From the NCBI GenBank assembly GCA_937934165.1, contig CALGZX010000082.1:18381-82380 (forward strand): a stretch of 64,000 nt of DNA, written 5' to 3'. Positions 37,383 to 45,969 of this stretch are shown here, in pieces; the first letter of the stretch is position 1, and the number at the start of each line of letters is the position of its first letter. Position numbers and translations under genes: made by a program. The notes beneath the pieces are model-generated. The model was not told the origin of the DNA, made no database searches, and saw only the letters and a list, made by a program, of their open reading frames with translations. This stretch comes from an uncultured Collinsella sp. GTDB taxonomy: Bacteria > Actinomycetota > Coriobacteriia > Coriobacteriales > Coriobacteriaceae.

Positions 37383-38054
37383 ATGGATGAGATGGAGGAA
37401 GGCATGGGGGCGCTGAAAGCGAAACTCGGGAGAATCCTGACAAAGCCCAAGGTGTTCTTTGCGGGCCTGGCGCTTGGTGGAGTAATTGTGGCTGTACTTT
37501 TCATTACCATCTTTAATAACGGCAAAGCTGCGGGCGCGAAAGAAACGACCCCCAATACGCTTTCCCCGTCGGTCGTGTTTGAACGCATCGCTTCCCAGAA
37601 CGAGATGGTTTCTGCATCGCAGAACTATGCGATTGTCGATAAGGTGACGGATACCAAGAGGTTCTTCGATTGGTTTGATATCCCGTTTACGGAAAACAGC
37701 TTTTGGTACCGCTATGTGGGAACCATTAAGGCGGGTGTGAATCTCGAGACGGCAGAGATACATACAAACATGAAAAAGCTGATCATTACGATGGATGAGC
37801 CTTATGTAATCTCGAACACACCGGATATGAATAAGTCGGGTGCTCTCGAGGAACGCAACAACATACTCAATCCCATTGAGGTCAAAGACGTCACGGCGTT
37901 TGAAGCGCAGTGCAAGGAGCGGAGTGAAAGCGAGGCCATCAAGGATGGCAAGCTGCTCGAAGAGGCTCGAGTGAACGCCGAAGCAAATATCCGTGCGATG
38001 TTCAACTCGGCATTTGGCGATGAATATACGGTTGATTTCGACTATCGGAAATAG
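37383..38054 (+). CDS. DUF4230-like membrane-anchored protein
   Basis: A 223-aa protein with a cytoplasmic N-terminus, one membrane helix at residues 23-44, and an exported domain. The exported domain resembles DUF4230: VFERIASQNEMVSASQNYAI, then GTIKAGVNLE, and the C-terminal VNAEANIRAMFNSAFG helix. The biochemical role of that family is unknown. AAAGGAATAGGGG precedes the ATG. It is probably co-transcribed with the next gene, which begins 9 bases after the stop. Composition is AT-richer than the chromosome. Confidence 0.72.
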   Translation: MDEMEEGMGALKAKLGRILTKPKVFFAGLALGGVIVAVLFITIFNNGKAAGAKETTPNTLSPSVVFERIASQNEMVSASQNYAIVDKVTDTKRFFDWFDIPFTENSFWYRYVGTIKAGVNLETAEIHTNMKKLIITMDEPYVISNTPDMNKSGALEERNNILNPIEVKDVTAFEAQCKERSESEAIKDGKLLEEARVNAEANIRAMFNSAFGDEYTVDFDYRK

Positions 38055-38063
38055 GAGGTCACT

Positions 38064-39125
38064 ATGGAGGATAAAGACGATCTAGCTGTTGTCGAAAGGG
38101 AGGAGCTGTCGCGACATAAGCAGAGTTTTGATATCCGTAAGGCCGCTGCCGGGTTGGTTGATGGCGCTGGAAGCGCGATGGCGGACGCGGCTGCAACCGT
38201 ACAGAAAGTTGCCGATGGTGCAATGCGTGCTGCAGCTCCGATGGTCGATGACGCCTTGGCGGCTATTGCTGATGCGGCCGATGGTGCGGCAGGTGCTGCT
38301 GCGGATATCGGTGACGCCGTCAACGATTGGTCATACCAGCAACAGCTCAATAGGTACAGGCCTGTAACCAAAGAGGTCTATCAGAGCCCTTCATTCCATT
38401 TGCCGAACATGATTCGAATTGTTGACGGAAATGAGCGTCGGGGCATCGATGTCTGTAGGGATGCTATTGGTTGGTTGGATGCTGTCAAGGGTACGCAGAT
38501 TTTCAATTTGTACCGCGAAGCAATTGGGGATAGCGAGCTGTCTTTCTACCCTAAACCATCTCTTTATTCCACATATTACATAGATGCTTTTGATCGGTCT
38601 CGCTTTGTTGATCTTGACTCTTATTTCGCAACCATGCAACAAGACAAGATGGCCGAGTTGAGACGGATTGCGTTCATGCTTGGCGCGAAGCGCTGCAAGT
38701 TGGAGGTGACGGAGTACGAGGAAACTCGGAGAGGCCACCAGGTTAAGGGAAATGCCAAAGCGGGAAAGAAGGGCTCGGCTCGAATCAACGGCTCTTTGAG
38801 CGATTTAACGAGAAATGAGAAGAAAATCCTGTTTACACAGGAATTCGAGGGAGACATGGTTCCACAGCGCCCTGAACTCCATTGGTATGCCCATGACTCT
38901 GACATTCTCTTGTTAATCGAAACGAGATGCGGTGGAGAGGATAAAAACAAGGCAAAGAGTTATCGGGTTGAATTGAAAAGCGAGACGACCATGACCATGT
39001 CCGTATCGCTTGCTATGGCTATCGATGAGGCATGCAGCAAGCTGAACATAAGGGCGAATTCGAGCCTGACAAGCCAAGCTAAGCGAGAACTTCGGCAGTC
39101 GTTTGTATTTGAAGTTGAATTCTGA
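38064..39125 (+). CDS. Hypothetical protein, 353 aa, Ala-rich N-terminal helix
   Basis: I do not recognise this gene. Residues 30-110 are Ala/Gly/Asp-rich with strict small-residue periodicity (for example GAAADIGDAVNDW), suggesting an amphipathic or coiled helix. Residues 120-353 form a mixed alpha/beta domain with IRIVDGNERRGIDVCRDAIGW and YSTYYIDAFDRSRF, ending in a basic tail and QSFVFEVEF. There is no signal peptide or TM helix, so it is probably cytoplasmic. GGAGG precedes the ATG. It is 9 bases after the DUF4230 gene, so the two products may work together. Confidence 0.7.
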   Translation: MEDKDDLAVVEREELSRHKQSFDIRKAAAGLVDGAGSAMADAAATVQKVADGAMRAAAPMVDDALAAIADAADGAAGAAADIGDAVNDWSYQQQLNRYRPVTKEVYQSPSFHLPNMIRIVDGNERRGIDVCRDAIGWLDAVKGTQIFNLYREAIGDSELSFYPKPSLYSTYYIDAFDRSRFVDLDSYFATMQQDKMAELRRIAFMLGAKRCKLEVTEYEETRRGHQVKGNAKAGKKGSARINGSLSDLTRNEKKILFTQEFEGDMVPQRPELHWYAHDSDILLLIETRCGGEDKNKAKSYRVELKSETTMTMSVSLAMAIDEACSKLNIRANSSLTSQAKRELRQSFVFEVEF

Positions 39126-39143
39126 CGTGAATTGCCAGCAGCC

Positions 39144-39178
39144 AAATGCGGCAAAGGGACTGTTCCTTTGCCGCATTT
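39144..39178. repeat. Palindromic repeat, family B copy 3
   Basis: Arms AAATGCGGCAAAGG and CCTTTGCCGCATTT with a 7-base loop. It marks the right edge of the accessory block, before the convergent trmL gene. The fifth base pair of the stem differs from the other two copies in a compensatory way. Confidence 0.85.
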
Positions 39179-39255
39179 GATGTCAAGGCCATTTTGGCAA
39201 GGACTAGAGAGTTTGAAAGACTACCATTTCTACCCCGTCCCCTAATGGCAGGTTT

Positions 39256-39855
39256 TTACATGCCGGCAAAGCCTGTCTGGCGCAGGGCCTCGTAGAGGAC
39301 GATGGCGGCGCTGTTGGAAAGGTTGAGGGCGCTGATGCGGTAGTCGTCGGGGTTGACGAAGTTGCCACAGATGTCCTGTTGAAGGATGGCCTCATGGCTG
39401 TCCTCGATATGCCCGAGTGATTCCTCGTGGGCTTCCCAAGCCTCGGCGTTATCGAGTGAGTCACAATCGCGCAGCATTGGAATGCGCTCGCAGCGCTCGG
39501 GCGCCGCGGCAAGCAGTGGCTCGGGAATACCCGAGCTCTCGCTGCCAAAGACCAAGTAGTCGCCATCGCGGTAGGTACTCTGAGCATAGGTGCGACGAGC
39601 CTTTTTAGTCAGCAGGTGCAGGCGCTCATCGGCGGGGGAGAGGCCGTTGCGCGCAAGGAAATCCTCCCAGCCGGCATAGGTCGTCACGTCCAAGTTTTGC
39701 CAGTAGCCCAGTCCGGCGCGACGTACCGTCTTGTCGTCGAGCGAAAAGCCCAGTGGCTCCACCAGATGCAGGCGGGCGCCGGTGACCACGCAGGTACGGC
39801 CGATATTGCCCGTATTGGCCGGAATCTCGGGCGCATACAGCACGATATTGAACAT
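39256..39855 (-). CDS. trmL: tRNA (cytidine34-2'-O)-methyltransferase TrmL, with an internal insertion
   Basis: A 199-aa SPOUT methyltransferase. It has the family start (MFNIVLYAPEIPANTGNIGRTC), motif 2 (LVFGSESSGIPE) and motif 3 (ALNLSNSAAIVLYEALRQTGF). TrmL methylates the wobble ribose of tRNA-Leu. Between IPML and ALNLSNS (about residues 128-174) lies an acidic insertion of roughly 45 residues that standard TrmL lacks; the knot motifs remain intact. The start follows AAGGAGATTC. The longer reading to 39888 is not supported. Confidence 0.88.
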   Translation of the reverse strand: MFNIVLYAPEIPANTGNIGRTCVVTGARLHLVEPLGFSLDDKTVRRAGLGYWQNLDVTTYAGWEDFLARNGLSPADERLHLLTKKARRTYAQSTYRDGDYLVFGSESSGIPEPLLAAAPERCERIPMLRDCDSLDNAEAWEAHEESLGHIEDSHEAILQQDICGNFVNPDDYRISALNLSNSAAIVLYEALRQTGFAGM

Positions 39856-39875
39856 GAATCTCCTTAGCTCAGAAC

Positions 39876-39916
39876 GAAAAACCACCACGAAGGGCAGTGC
39901 ACCTTCGTGGTGGTTT
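39876..39916 (-). terminator. Rho-independent terminator of the COG0523 GTPase gene
   Basis: A 15-bp stem (AAACCACCACGAAGG and its inverse) is followed on the minus strand by TTTTT. It lies 40 to 80 bases after the GTPase stop and just before trmL. Confidence 0.85.
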
Positions 39917-39955
39917 GGCGGTTACGTAGGCGGAAAAATGCCCGCTTGGATAAAC

Positions 39956-41086
39956 CTAGGCGCGGTGCCAGTCGGTCAGGCAGGCATCGAGGGAGGCGAT
40001 GAGCGCATCCTTGTCCATGTGACGGCCGATGATGCACAGGCTCGTCATGCGGTCGCCCGTCTCGTCGTCCCAAATTTGCATGATCTCGGGGTTCTCGTCG
40101 ATGATCTTCTGCTTCTCGCCCTCGGGCGCGGAGTCAACGAACAGACCGTTCTCCATCAGGCGCATCTGGTGGCCGGCCTGCTCAAACATGTAGCACATGT
40201 CCGGATCGCCGGTCTGCCACAGCGGACCCTTGACGCGGATGACCTCGTCGGGCCACTCCTGCTCAACAAAATTGGTGAACTTCTGCAGGTCAAACGGCTT
40301 GCGGCGCGAGTACACAAAGGTCTCGATGTCGTATTCGAGCACCTCGGGGTCGTCGTGCTCCTCGGGATGCTCCATGGCCTCGATCCAGGCGGCGGAGTTG
40401 TAGGCGCGCATAAAGTCGAAGCGGTCGGTGTCGAGCAGCTCTTCCATGGGGACCTCGCCGTTTTGAGCCTCGACGATCACGGCGTCCTTCTGCAGGCTGC
40501 GCACGATGGCCTTGAGCTCGGCGATCTGCTCGGGCGTCACGGTATCGGTCTTGTTGAGGATCAGCGTGGAGCAGAACTCGATCTGCTGGATGAGCAGGCT
40601 TTCGATGTCGTCCTCGTCGATATCCTCGGCCAGCAGGTCGCGACCGCCGTTGAACTCGTCGTACATGCGGGCGCAGTCGACCACGGCCACGATGTTGTCG
40701 AGCGCGAGCTTGGGCTCGCCGCCCACCTTGGCCTCGTCGCAGAAGCTCGAGATGGTGTAGGCGATGGGGATGGGCTCGCAAATACCCGAGGCCTCGATGA
40801 TGATGTAGTCGAAGTTGCCCGAATCGGCGATGCCCTGCAGCTGGTTGGCAAGGTCGTCCGAAAGCGTGCAGCAGATGCAGCCGTTGGTGAGCGGGATGAG
40901 GTCATCGGTTTCGGAAAGGCCACCGTCGGCGATGAGGCTGGCGTCGACGTTGATCTCGCCGATGTCGTTGACGATCACGGCGGCGCGGATGCCGCCGTCG
41001 TTAGCGAGGATGTGGTTGAGCAGCGTGGTTTTGCCGGCACCGAGGTATCCGGTAAGCATGATGATTTTCACGGGTTTGTTGGGCAT
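39956..41086 (-). CDS. CobW/COG0523-family metallochaperone GTPase
   Basis: A 376-aa P-loop GTPase with Walker A GYLGAGKT at residues 13-20 and the metal-binding CxCC motif (GCICC, 69-73). EASGICEP, NKTD and the C-terminal CobW_C domain (residues 230-375) follow. COG0523 proteins deliver zinc, cobalt or other metals. No Zur box or metal enzyme is next to it, so the metal is unknown. The start follows AAAGGAGGGCAC. Confidence 0.9.
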   Translation of the reverse strand: MPNKPVKIIMLTGYLGAGKTTLLNHILANDGGIRAAVIVNDIGEINVDASLIADGGLSETDDLIPLTNGCICCTLSDDLANQLQGIADSGNFDYIIIEASGICEPIPIAYTISSFCDEAKVGGEPKLALDNIVAVVDCARMYDEFNGGRDLLAEDIDEDDIESLLIQQIEFCSTLILNKTDTVTPEQIAELKAIVRSLQKDAVIVEAQNGEVPMEELLDTDRFDFMRAYNSAAWIEAMEHPEEHDDPEVLEYDIETFVYSRRKPFDLQKFTNFVEQEWPDEVIRVKGPLWQTGDPDMCYMFEQAGHQMRLMENGLFVDSAPEGEKQKIIDENPEIMQIWDDETGDRMTSLCIIGRHMDKDALIASLDACLTDWHRA

Positions 41087-41172
41087 GTGCCCTCCTTTGT
41101 TAGACATGGCTTACAGTTGAATCTTATGCCAAACGCCTGCTCTTATACCCACGCGCCGGCAAATAACACAGG

Positions 41173-41514
41173 CTACTCCCAGGCTCCCCATACATCGGGG
41201 CAATAACCGACGGTGGCTTTTTTGCCGTTACGCACGATGGGCTCGGCTAGAACCTGCTGGTTCTCGAGCAGCTTGTCGAAGCGCTGACTGGGGGTAAGGT
41301 GCTGAATGAGCGCGAGCGTCTCCTCGTCCTTGGCTTTGGGGTTGAGCAGCTTGTCGATGCCGCCGACCGCCTGCATCACGCTCGTGAGCTCGCCCTTGCT
41401 CATCTCCTTTTCCTTAAGGTCGATAAACTGCGCCTTAATGCGGCGCTCTTTGAAGAAGCGCTGTGCTTTCTTGGTATCAAACGACTTCTTAGTCCCGAAG
41501 ATTTGAATATTCAT
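41173..41514 (-). CDS. ArsC/Spx-fold protein without the catalytic cysteine
   Basis: A 113-aa thioredoxin-like protein of the ArsC/Spx superfamily: GTKKSFDTKKAQRFF at the N-terminus, FIDLKEKEMSKGEL in the middle, and EPIVRNGKKATVGY near the end. The catalytic CxxxxxR or CxxC cysteine is absent, with Lys/Ser in its place, so arsenate reduction is unlikely. It may be a Spx-like regulator or a structural relative. It lies 12 bases from the flavoprotein gene upstream, so they may form an operon. Confidence 0.8.
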   Translation of the reverse strand: MNIQIFGTKKSFDTKKAQRFFKERRIKAQFIDLKEKEMSKGELTSVMQAVGGIDKLLNPKAKDEETLALIQHLTPSQRFDKLLENQQVLAEPIVRNGKKATVGYCPDVWGAWE

Positions 41515-41526
41515 GGCCCCGCCGCT

Positions 41527-42153
41527 CTATCGAATGAAGTTGGTCGTTGCTCGATCTGCCTCGGGTGCGTTGATGCCGGCGGCCTGTCCTGCCTCGATAC
41601 AGCGCAGGAGCCAGGCCATGTTTTTGCCGATGTTTCGCATGGTGGCAAGACCCTCGGCATCCCCATCGGCGTCGCCGGGCACGCGGCCAAACACGTTGTT
41701 CCAGTAGGTGGAAGCAACTACGGGCATTTGCTTAATGGTGAAGTACTTGTTGAGCACATCGAAGGTGGTCGACGTGCCGCCGCGACGGGCGACGGCGACT
41801 GCGGCGCCGGGTTTGTGCTCAAAGGCGTGCCCACCTGCATAGAAGGCGCGATCGAGGGCCGAAAGGATGCGTCCGCTGGGGTGCGCATAGTAGACGGGTG
41901 AGCCAAAGACAAAGCCATCTACCTGCTCGGCGGCAGCGATGAGCTCGTTCACCACGTCGTCGCCAAAGGTGCAGCGACCGCCAAGCTTGCCACACTGACC
42001 ACAGCCAATGCAGTCGCGAATGGGCTTGGCGCCCAGCTGGAACACCTCGGTATCGATACCCTCGGCATGCAATTGCTCGGCGACTTCGGCAAGCGCGCGA
42101 GCGGTGTTGCCATTTGCCTTGGGGCTACCGTTGACTAAAAGAACCTTCATCAC
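41527..42153 (-). CDS. NADPH-dependent FMN reductase/flavodoxin-fold protein
   Basis: A 208-aa flavoprotein. It starts MMKVLLVNGSPKANGNTARALAEVA, the FMN phosphate loop of iron-sulfur-flavoprotein-like reductases. CIGCGQCGKLGGRC near residue 49 provides cysteines that in relatives can bind an iron-sulfur cluster. DGFVFGSPVYYAHPSG is the second flavin loop. It probably reduces quinones, azo- or nitro-compounds. It is followed by the cysteine-less ArsC/Spx-like gene. Confidence 0.85.
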   Translation of the reverse strand: MMKVLLVNGSPKANGNTARALAEVAEQLHAEGIDTEVFQLGAKPIRDCIGCGQCGKLGGRCTFGDDVVNELIAAAEQVDGFVFGSPVYYAHPSGRILSALDRAFYAGGHAFEHKPGAAVAVARRGGTSTTFDVLNKYFTIKQMPVVASTYWNNVFGRVPGDADGDAEGLATMRNIGKNMAWLLRCIEAGQAAGINAPEADRATTNFIR

Positions 42154-42224
42154 AAACTCCCTCTGCTTTTGGTGACTTCTGCAGAGGATTATCGCACGAT
42201 GGGGGAGGCGGCGCGGGCGCGGCG

Positions 42225-43754
42225 CTAATCCAGTTTGGTACCTGGCACCTGCACGGCTTTCCCGAGCAACGCTTTGAGCTCGTTCAAAATGGAAACGGGC
42301 TGACGGTCGACGCCGTCCAGATGGAGCGTGGCCACGCGAATGGGCGGCTGATATTCAAGCGAGCCGATGAGCACGGGAGAACCCAGGAACCGTTCGATGT
42401 CGCTTGCGATCTCATCGATTGCCTCGGGGCCGAGCTCATCGAAGAGTGCCACGAACATCGGCCCCGTTGAGCGGAACAGGCGGCCCTTGCCGCGCGAACA
42501 ATCCATGAGGCAGGCGGCGCTTTCGGCGAGCACGCGGTCGCCTGCATCGAATCCAAAGCGGGCATTGACCTCGGCGATATCATCGACCTTAATGGCAATA
42601 AAGCCTGCCTCGCGCGCCACGCGACGCATTTCGCCAATGGCGTTGACCAGGGCGTGAATATCGCCCAGGCCCGTTACTGAGTCGGTCGTATCCGCTAGGC
42701 TTCGGTTGACGATAATGCCCACGTACATGTTGGGCTCGGTATCGGTGCCGTCCAAGCGGTAGCCCGTGCAGTCGCAAAGCGCGTACGCTCCGGTGGCGTC
42801 CATTACGCGATACTGCATGTAGTGGAAGTGCCACGTGCTGTTTATCACCATATCGAGCTCGGCGCGTACGTTGTCGCGGTCCTCGGGGTGGACGCGGGCG
42901 AGCCACATATCGACTGAGTTAAAAGGGTGCTGGGAAGGCAGGTCAAAATCGCGCACGGCGTTAACCGACCATTGCGATTCTCCCGTATCGAGATTGAGGA
43001 TGAACGGATAGCGCGTCTCGGAGCTCATGGAGATCGCTTGGAACACCCGGTCGTTGCACGGAAGCTGTTCGGCAATTGGGTGTAGCGGCGCGTCATCGTT
43101 TTTCGGTTGCTGCACACGATGCATGAGCTTATAGCGATACATCTTGCGATCGGCATCCATCGTCATCTGGCGACGCGTGTCGCCGGCAAGTGGATCGACG
43201 CGCGAGCAGCCAAAGCTAAAGCTGCCGATCATGGGCGCCTTGCCGCCTGAGCTCACCTCGATCAGCCCGGCACGTACCTGCTCCAAGCGCTGCTCGAGTT
43301 CAGTCTCGTTTGCGGAGGGCGAGATAAGCACAAACTCGTCTCCACCGATACGGAACAGCATCTCATCGTGCTCCATGGTTTCGGAGAGCGTGCGGCAGAT
43401 GCTCAGAATATAGCGATTGCCTTCGGCGTGACCAAACCTATCATTGCAATGTTTGAGATGGTCGATGTCAATATAGACGCAGGTGAAGGGGTCGCCTTTG
43501 TGCCAGAGTTGCTCGACGTGACGGTCGAATCCGTTGCGGTTGCCCAAGTTGGTGAGCGGGTCGATATAGGCGTTGCTCTCAAGCAACCGGCGCTCTTGTT
43601 GCAGGATGGCATGCGTCTTTTGCAGTTGCTCACCAACGGCGCGTAGTCCAGTGGGCAGCGTGGCAACATCGAGTTCGGCGGTCGAGATGCCATTCGCAAG
43701 TCGCTGAAGATAGGCAATAATCGATTGCTCGCCCATGCGATACGACTCGTTCAT
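42225..43754 (-). CDS. Diguanylate cyclase-like protein, GGDEF-PAS-degenerate GGDEF
   Basis: A 509-aa protein. Residues 60-225 hold an intact GGDEF domain (DPLTNLGNRNGFDRH, FRIGGDEFVLI), which predicts cyclic-di-GMP synthesis. Residues 245-365 look like a PAS sensor (WSVNAVRDFDLPSQ, VHPEDRDNVRAELD). Residues 370-505 resemble a second GGDEF whose signature is lost (FRSTGPMFVAL). No membrane segment is present. AAGGAGG lies upstream of the ATG. An EAL remnant lies 127 bases upstream on the same strand, so a phosphodiesterase partner may have been lost here. Confidence 0.85.
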   Translation of the reverse strand: MNESYRMGEQSIIAYLQRLANGISTAELDVATLPTGLRAVGEQLQKTHAILQQERRLLESNAYIDPLTNLGNRNGFDRHVEQLWHKGDPFTCVYIDIDHLKHCNDRFGHAEGNRYILSICRTLSETMEHDEMLFRIGGDEFVLISPSANETELEQRLEQVRAGLIEVSSGGKAPMIGSFSFGCSRVDPLAGDTRRQMTMDADRKMYRYKLMHRVQQPKNDDAPLHPIAEQLPCNDRVFQAISMSSETRYPFILNLDTGESQWSVNAVRDFDLPSQHPFNSVDMWLARVHPEDRDNVRAELDMVINSTWHFHYMQYRVMDATGAYALCDCTGYRLDGTDTEPNMYVGIIVNRSLADTTDSVTGLGDIHALVNAIGEMRRVAREAGFIAIKVDDIAEVNARFGFDAGDRVLAESAACLMDCSRGKGRLFRSTGPMFVALFDELGPEAIDEIASDIERFLGSPVLIGSLEYQPPIRVATLHLDGVDRQPVSILNELKALLGKAVQVPGTKLD

Positions 43755-43881
43755 GATGGATAACCTCCTTGGGCGGAACAACGGTTTGTATTATATCCCC
43801 AATTCGGCTTGAATTGGGGATATAAGTTAGCCAATGGGGACAAATGCCCCCTTCGGCGGTGGCGTTTTGCGCGCGAGCGTA

Positions 43882-44178
43882 TCAGTTGCTATTGCCACCA
43901 TCGAGCAATGCCTCAAAATCCTTTGCCGGCATGGGGCGGTAGTAGAGGAAGCCCTGAGCGTGGCAGGCTCCCATTTGTCGTAGCATGTTCGCCTGCTCAT
44001 TTGTCTCGACGCCTTCGACCACGACCGGCAGATGGAGCGACTGCGCCATTTCGAGCATCGATGAAATGATCTGCGTGCTGCGGTCATGATCGCCGTCGAC
44101 GGGCACAATCTGCCAAATGTACTTGTCGAGCGTCACCACAAAGCCGCTTTCCTCGAGTGCGGGGATATGGGTGCGCAT
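43882..44178 (-). pseudogene. EAL-domain (cyclic-di-GMP phosphodiesterase) remnant
   Basis: A 98-aa frame joins two distant parts of an EAL domain. MRTHIPALEESGFVVTLDKY matches the region near the domain's middle, and from residue 35 the text jumps to the C-terminal part (VVVEGVETNEQANMLRQMG, then HAQGFLYYRPMPAKDFE). The catalytic core between these, roughly 120 residues, is missing, as is the N-terminal EAL motif. It cannot be an active phosphodiesterase. An internal deletion is the simplest explanation. Confidence 0.75.
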
Positions 44179-44306
44179 ACTGTGGGCGGCTATTATTCGA
44201 CAAACGGTAGCGCGACGATGCGATGTCCGATAAAAATGTGACCGAGACGATATATGTTGACGGGTATACTTGTTCCGGTTTTAAACGCAGGAACGGAGAT
44301 GGTCGC

Positions 44307-45172
44307 ATGGCACAGCCGGATACGACGCGCACGGTGGGGCTGGCACTCGAGGGAGGCGGCTACCGCGGTATGTATACGGCGGGCTCGACGTTTGGATGGA
44401 GTACGGCTTGACCTGCGACCATATGGTGGGTGTCTCGGCGGGCGCGGCGTTTGGCTACAACTTTAAATCGCGCCAGATCGGCCGTGCCATTCGCTATAAC
44501 AAGGCCTATTGTGCCGATAAGCGCTATGCGGGTGTAGCAAGCTGGCTGCGGACCGGCGATATGTTCAATGCCGATTTTGCCTATCACGAGGTGCCTATCG
44601 AGCGCGATCCCATTGACTTGGAGACGTATCGCGCCTGTCCCATGCGGTTTACGTGCGTGTGTACCGATATCGAGACGGGCAAGGCCGTCTACCACGACCT
44701 GCTCTATGGCGACGAGAGGGATATTGAGTGGATCCGGGCATCGTCAGCGATTCCTGTGGCGACGCGTCCCGTTGCTATTGACGGGCATAAGTATCTGGAT
44801 GGTGGCGTGGCTGATTCTATTCCCAGCGCATGGCTGTTTGCGCAGGGGTATGACCGCAATATCGTGGTACTCACGCAGCCGGCGGGCTTTGTGAAGCAGC
44901 CCAACAGCGTGATGCCCATGCTGCGGCGCGTGTTCCGTCACTATCCGGAGTTTGTCGCAGCGCTTGAGCATCGGCATGAGGTCTACAATGCCACGCTCGA
45001 TGACCTGGCACGTCGCGAGGCTGCCGGCGAAATCTTTGTGGTGCGGCCGAGCGAATCGGTGAAGGTGCCGTCGCTGTGCCGCGAACCGGATGAGCTCGAG
45101 CGCATCTACCAGGTCGGTCGCCGCGATGCGGAGGCGACTTTGCCGGCGTTGGAGGCCTACCTAGCGGGGTAG
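44307..45172 (+). pseudogene. Patatin-like phospholipase, frameshifted
   Basis: The gene starts MAQPDTTRTVGLALEGGG, with the glycine-rich oxyanion motif, and the frame is lost after GMYTAG at about 44384. The next frame resumes with WMEYGLTCDHMVGVSAGAAFG, which carries the catalytic GxSxG (GVSAG), and DGG (the catalytic Asp, YLDGGVAD). About four bases, equivalent to GTGC, seem to be missing at the junction. Read literally, the first frame ends at 44411. The rest is a complete patatin of the RssA type. It may be a recent mutation or an assembly error. GGAGATGG precedes the ATG. Confidence 0.82.
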
Positions 45173-45182
45173 GGGTTGCATA

Positions 45183-45230
45183 CGGAAAGCGCATCCCGGA
45201 ATGGAGGTCCAAACTGGGATGCGCTTTCCG
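45183..45230. terminator. Hairpin between converging genes
   Basis: A 15-bp perfect stem (CGGAAAGCGCATCCC and its inverse) with an 18-base loop lies between the patatin gene and thiE. Neither side has a T tract. Confidence 0.6.
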
Positions 45231-45273
45231 CTCTAGAAGATATGAGACTGTGGATCAGCTGCTCGGCTTATGC

Positions 45274-45969
45274 CTATGCCTGCTGCCAGGTGTCGACGAG
45301 CTCCTTGGCTGCGGCGTGGGGGTCGTCGGCACTGCAGACGGCGCTCACCACAAAGAAGCCATCGACGCCGGTGGCCTTGAGCTGCGGCAGGTCGGCCGTC
45401 TTGACGCCGCCGCCCACCACGATGGGCACGGGGCTTGCCGCGTGGAGTGCGGCCAGGTCCTCAAAGCTTTTGGTGATGATGGAGCCGTCGGCCGCGCGTC
45501 CGCAATCGCGCTTGGTCTCGGTCTCGTGGAGCGGGCCGATGCCCAGGTAGTCGACCAGACTCATGTCGGCGGTTTTGACGTATTCGAGCATCTCCTCGCA
45601 GCGGGCCGAAAGGCCCACGATGGCATCGGGGCCCAAAAGTTTGCGGCAGACCTCGACGGGAATATCGCTCTGGCCCACGTGCACACCGTCGACAGCGATA
45701 CCCTGCTCGCGCGCGGCGAGTACGCAGTCAAGGCGGTCGTCGATTAACAGGGCGACCTGACCGGTCTTGCCGGCCTGTGCGATTGCCTGCGCGGCGTCGC
45801 CGGTCAGTGCGATGATCTCGCGGGCGCTTGCCACCTTGGAGCGCACCTGGATGCAGGTAAAGCCGGCATCGAGCGCCTGGGCCACCACATCGCCCACGGG
45901 ACGTCCCAGCGTGTTTTCGGGGCCGAGTACCAGATAGGCCGAGATATCAAGGTTGTCGCGGATGCTCAT
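45274..45969 (-). CDS. thiE: Thiamine-phosphate synthase
   Basis: A 231-aa TIM-barrel enzyme that joins HMP-pyrophosphate and thiazole phosphate to make thiamine phosphate. The signatures are FTCIQVRSK, LIDDRLD, GVHVGQSD, YLGIGPLHETETK and PIVVGGGV. The start overlaps the thiamine-binding protein gene by 4 bases (ATGA), so it is the last gene of the thiM operon, controlled by the upstream TPP riboswitch. Confidence 0.92.
   Translation of the reverse strand: MSIRDNLDISAYLVLGPENTLGRPVGDVVAQALDAGFTCIQVRSKVASAREIIALTGDAAQAIAQAGKTGQVALLIDDRLDCVLAAREQGIAVDGVHVGQSDIPVEVCRKLLGPDAIVGLSARCEEMLEYVKTADMSLVDYLGIGPLHETETKRDCGRAADGSIITKSFEDLAALHAASPVPIVVGGGVKTADLPQLKATGVDGFFVVSAVCSADDPHAAAKELVDTWQQA

Noticed and set aside
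39731..41206. Plus-strand frame opposite trmL and the COG0523 GTPase
   Set aside because: It crosses two convincing minus-strand genes and has low-complexity His/Leu/Val text without motifs.
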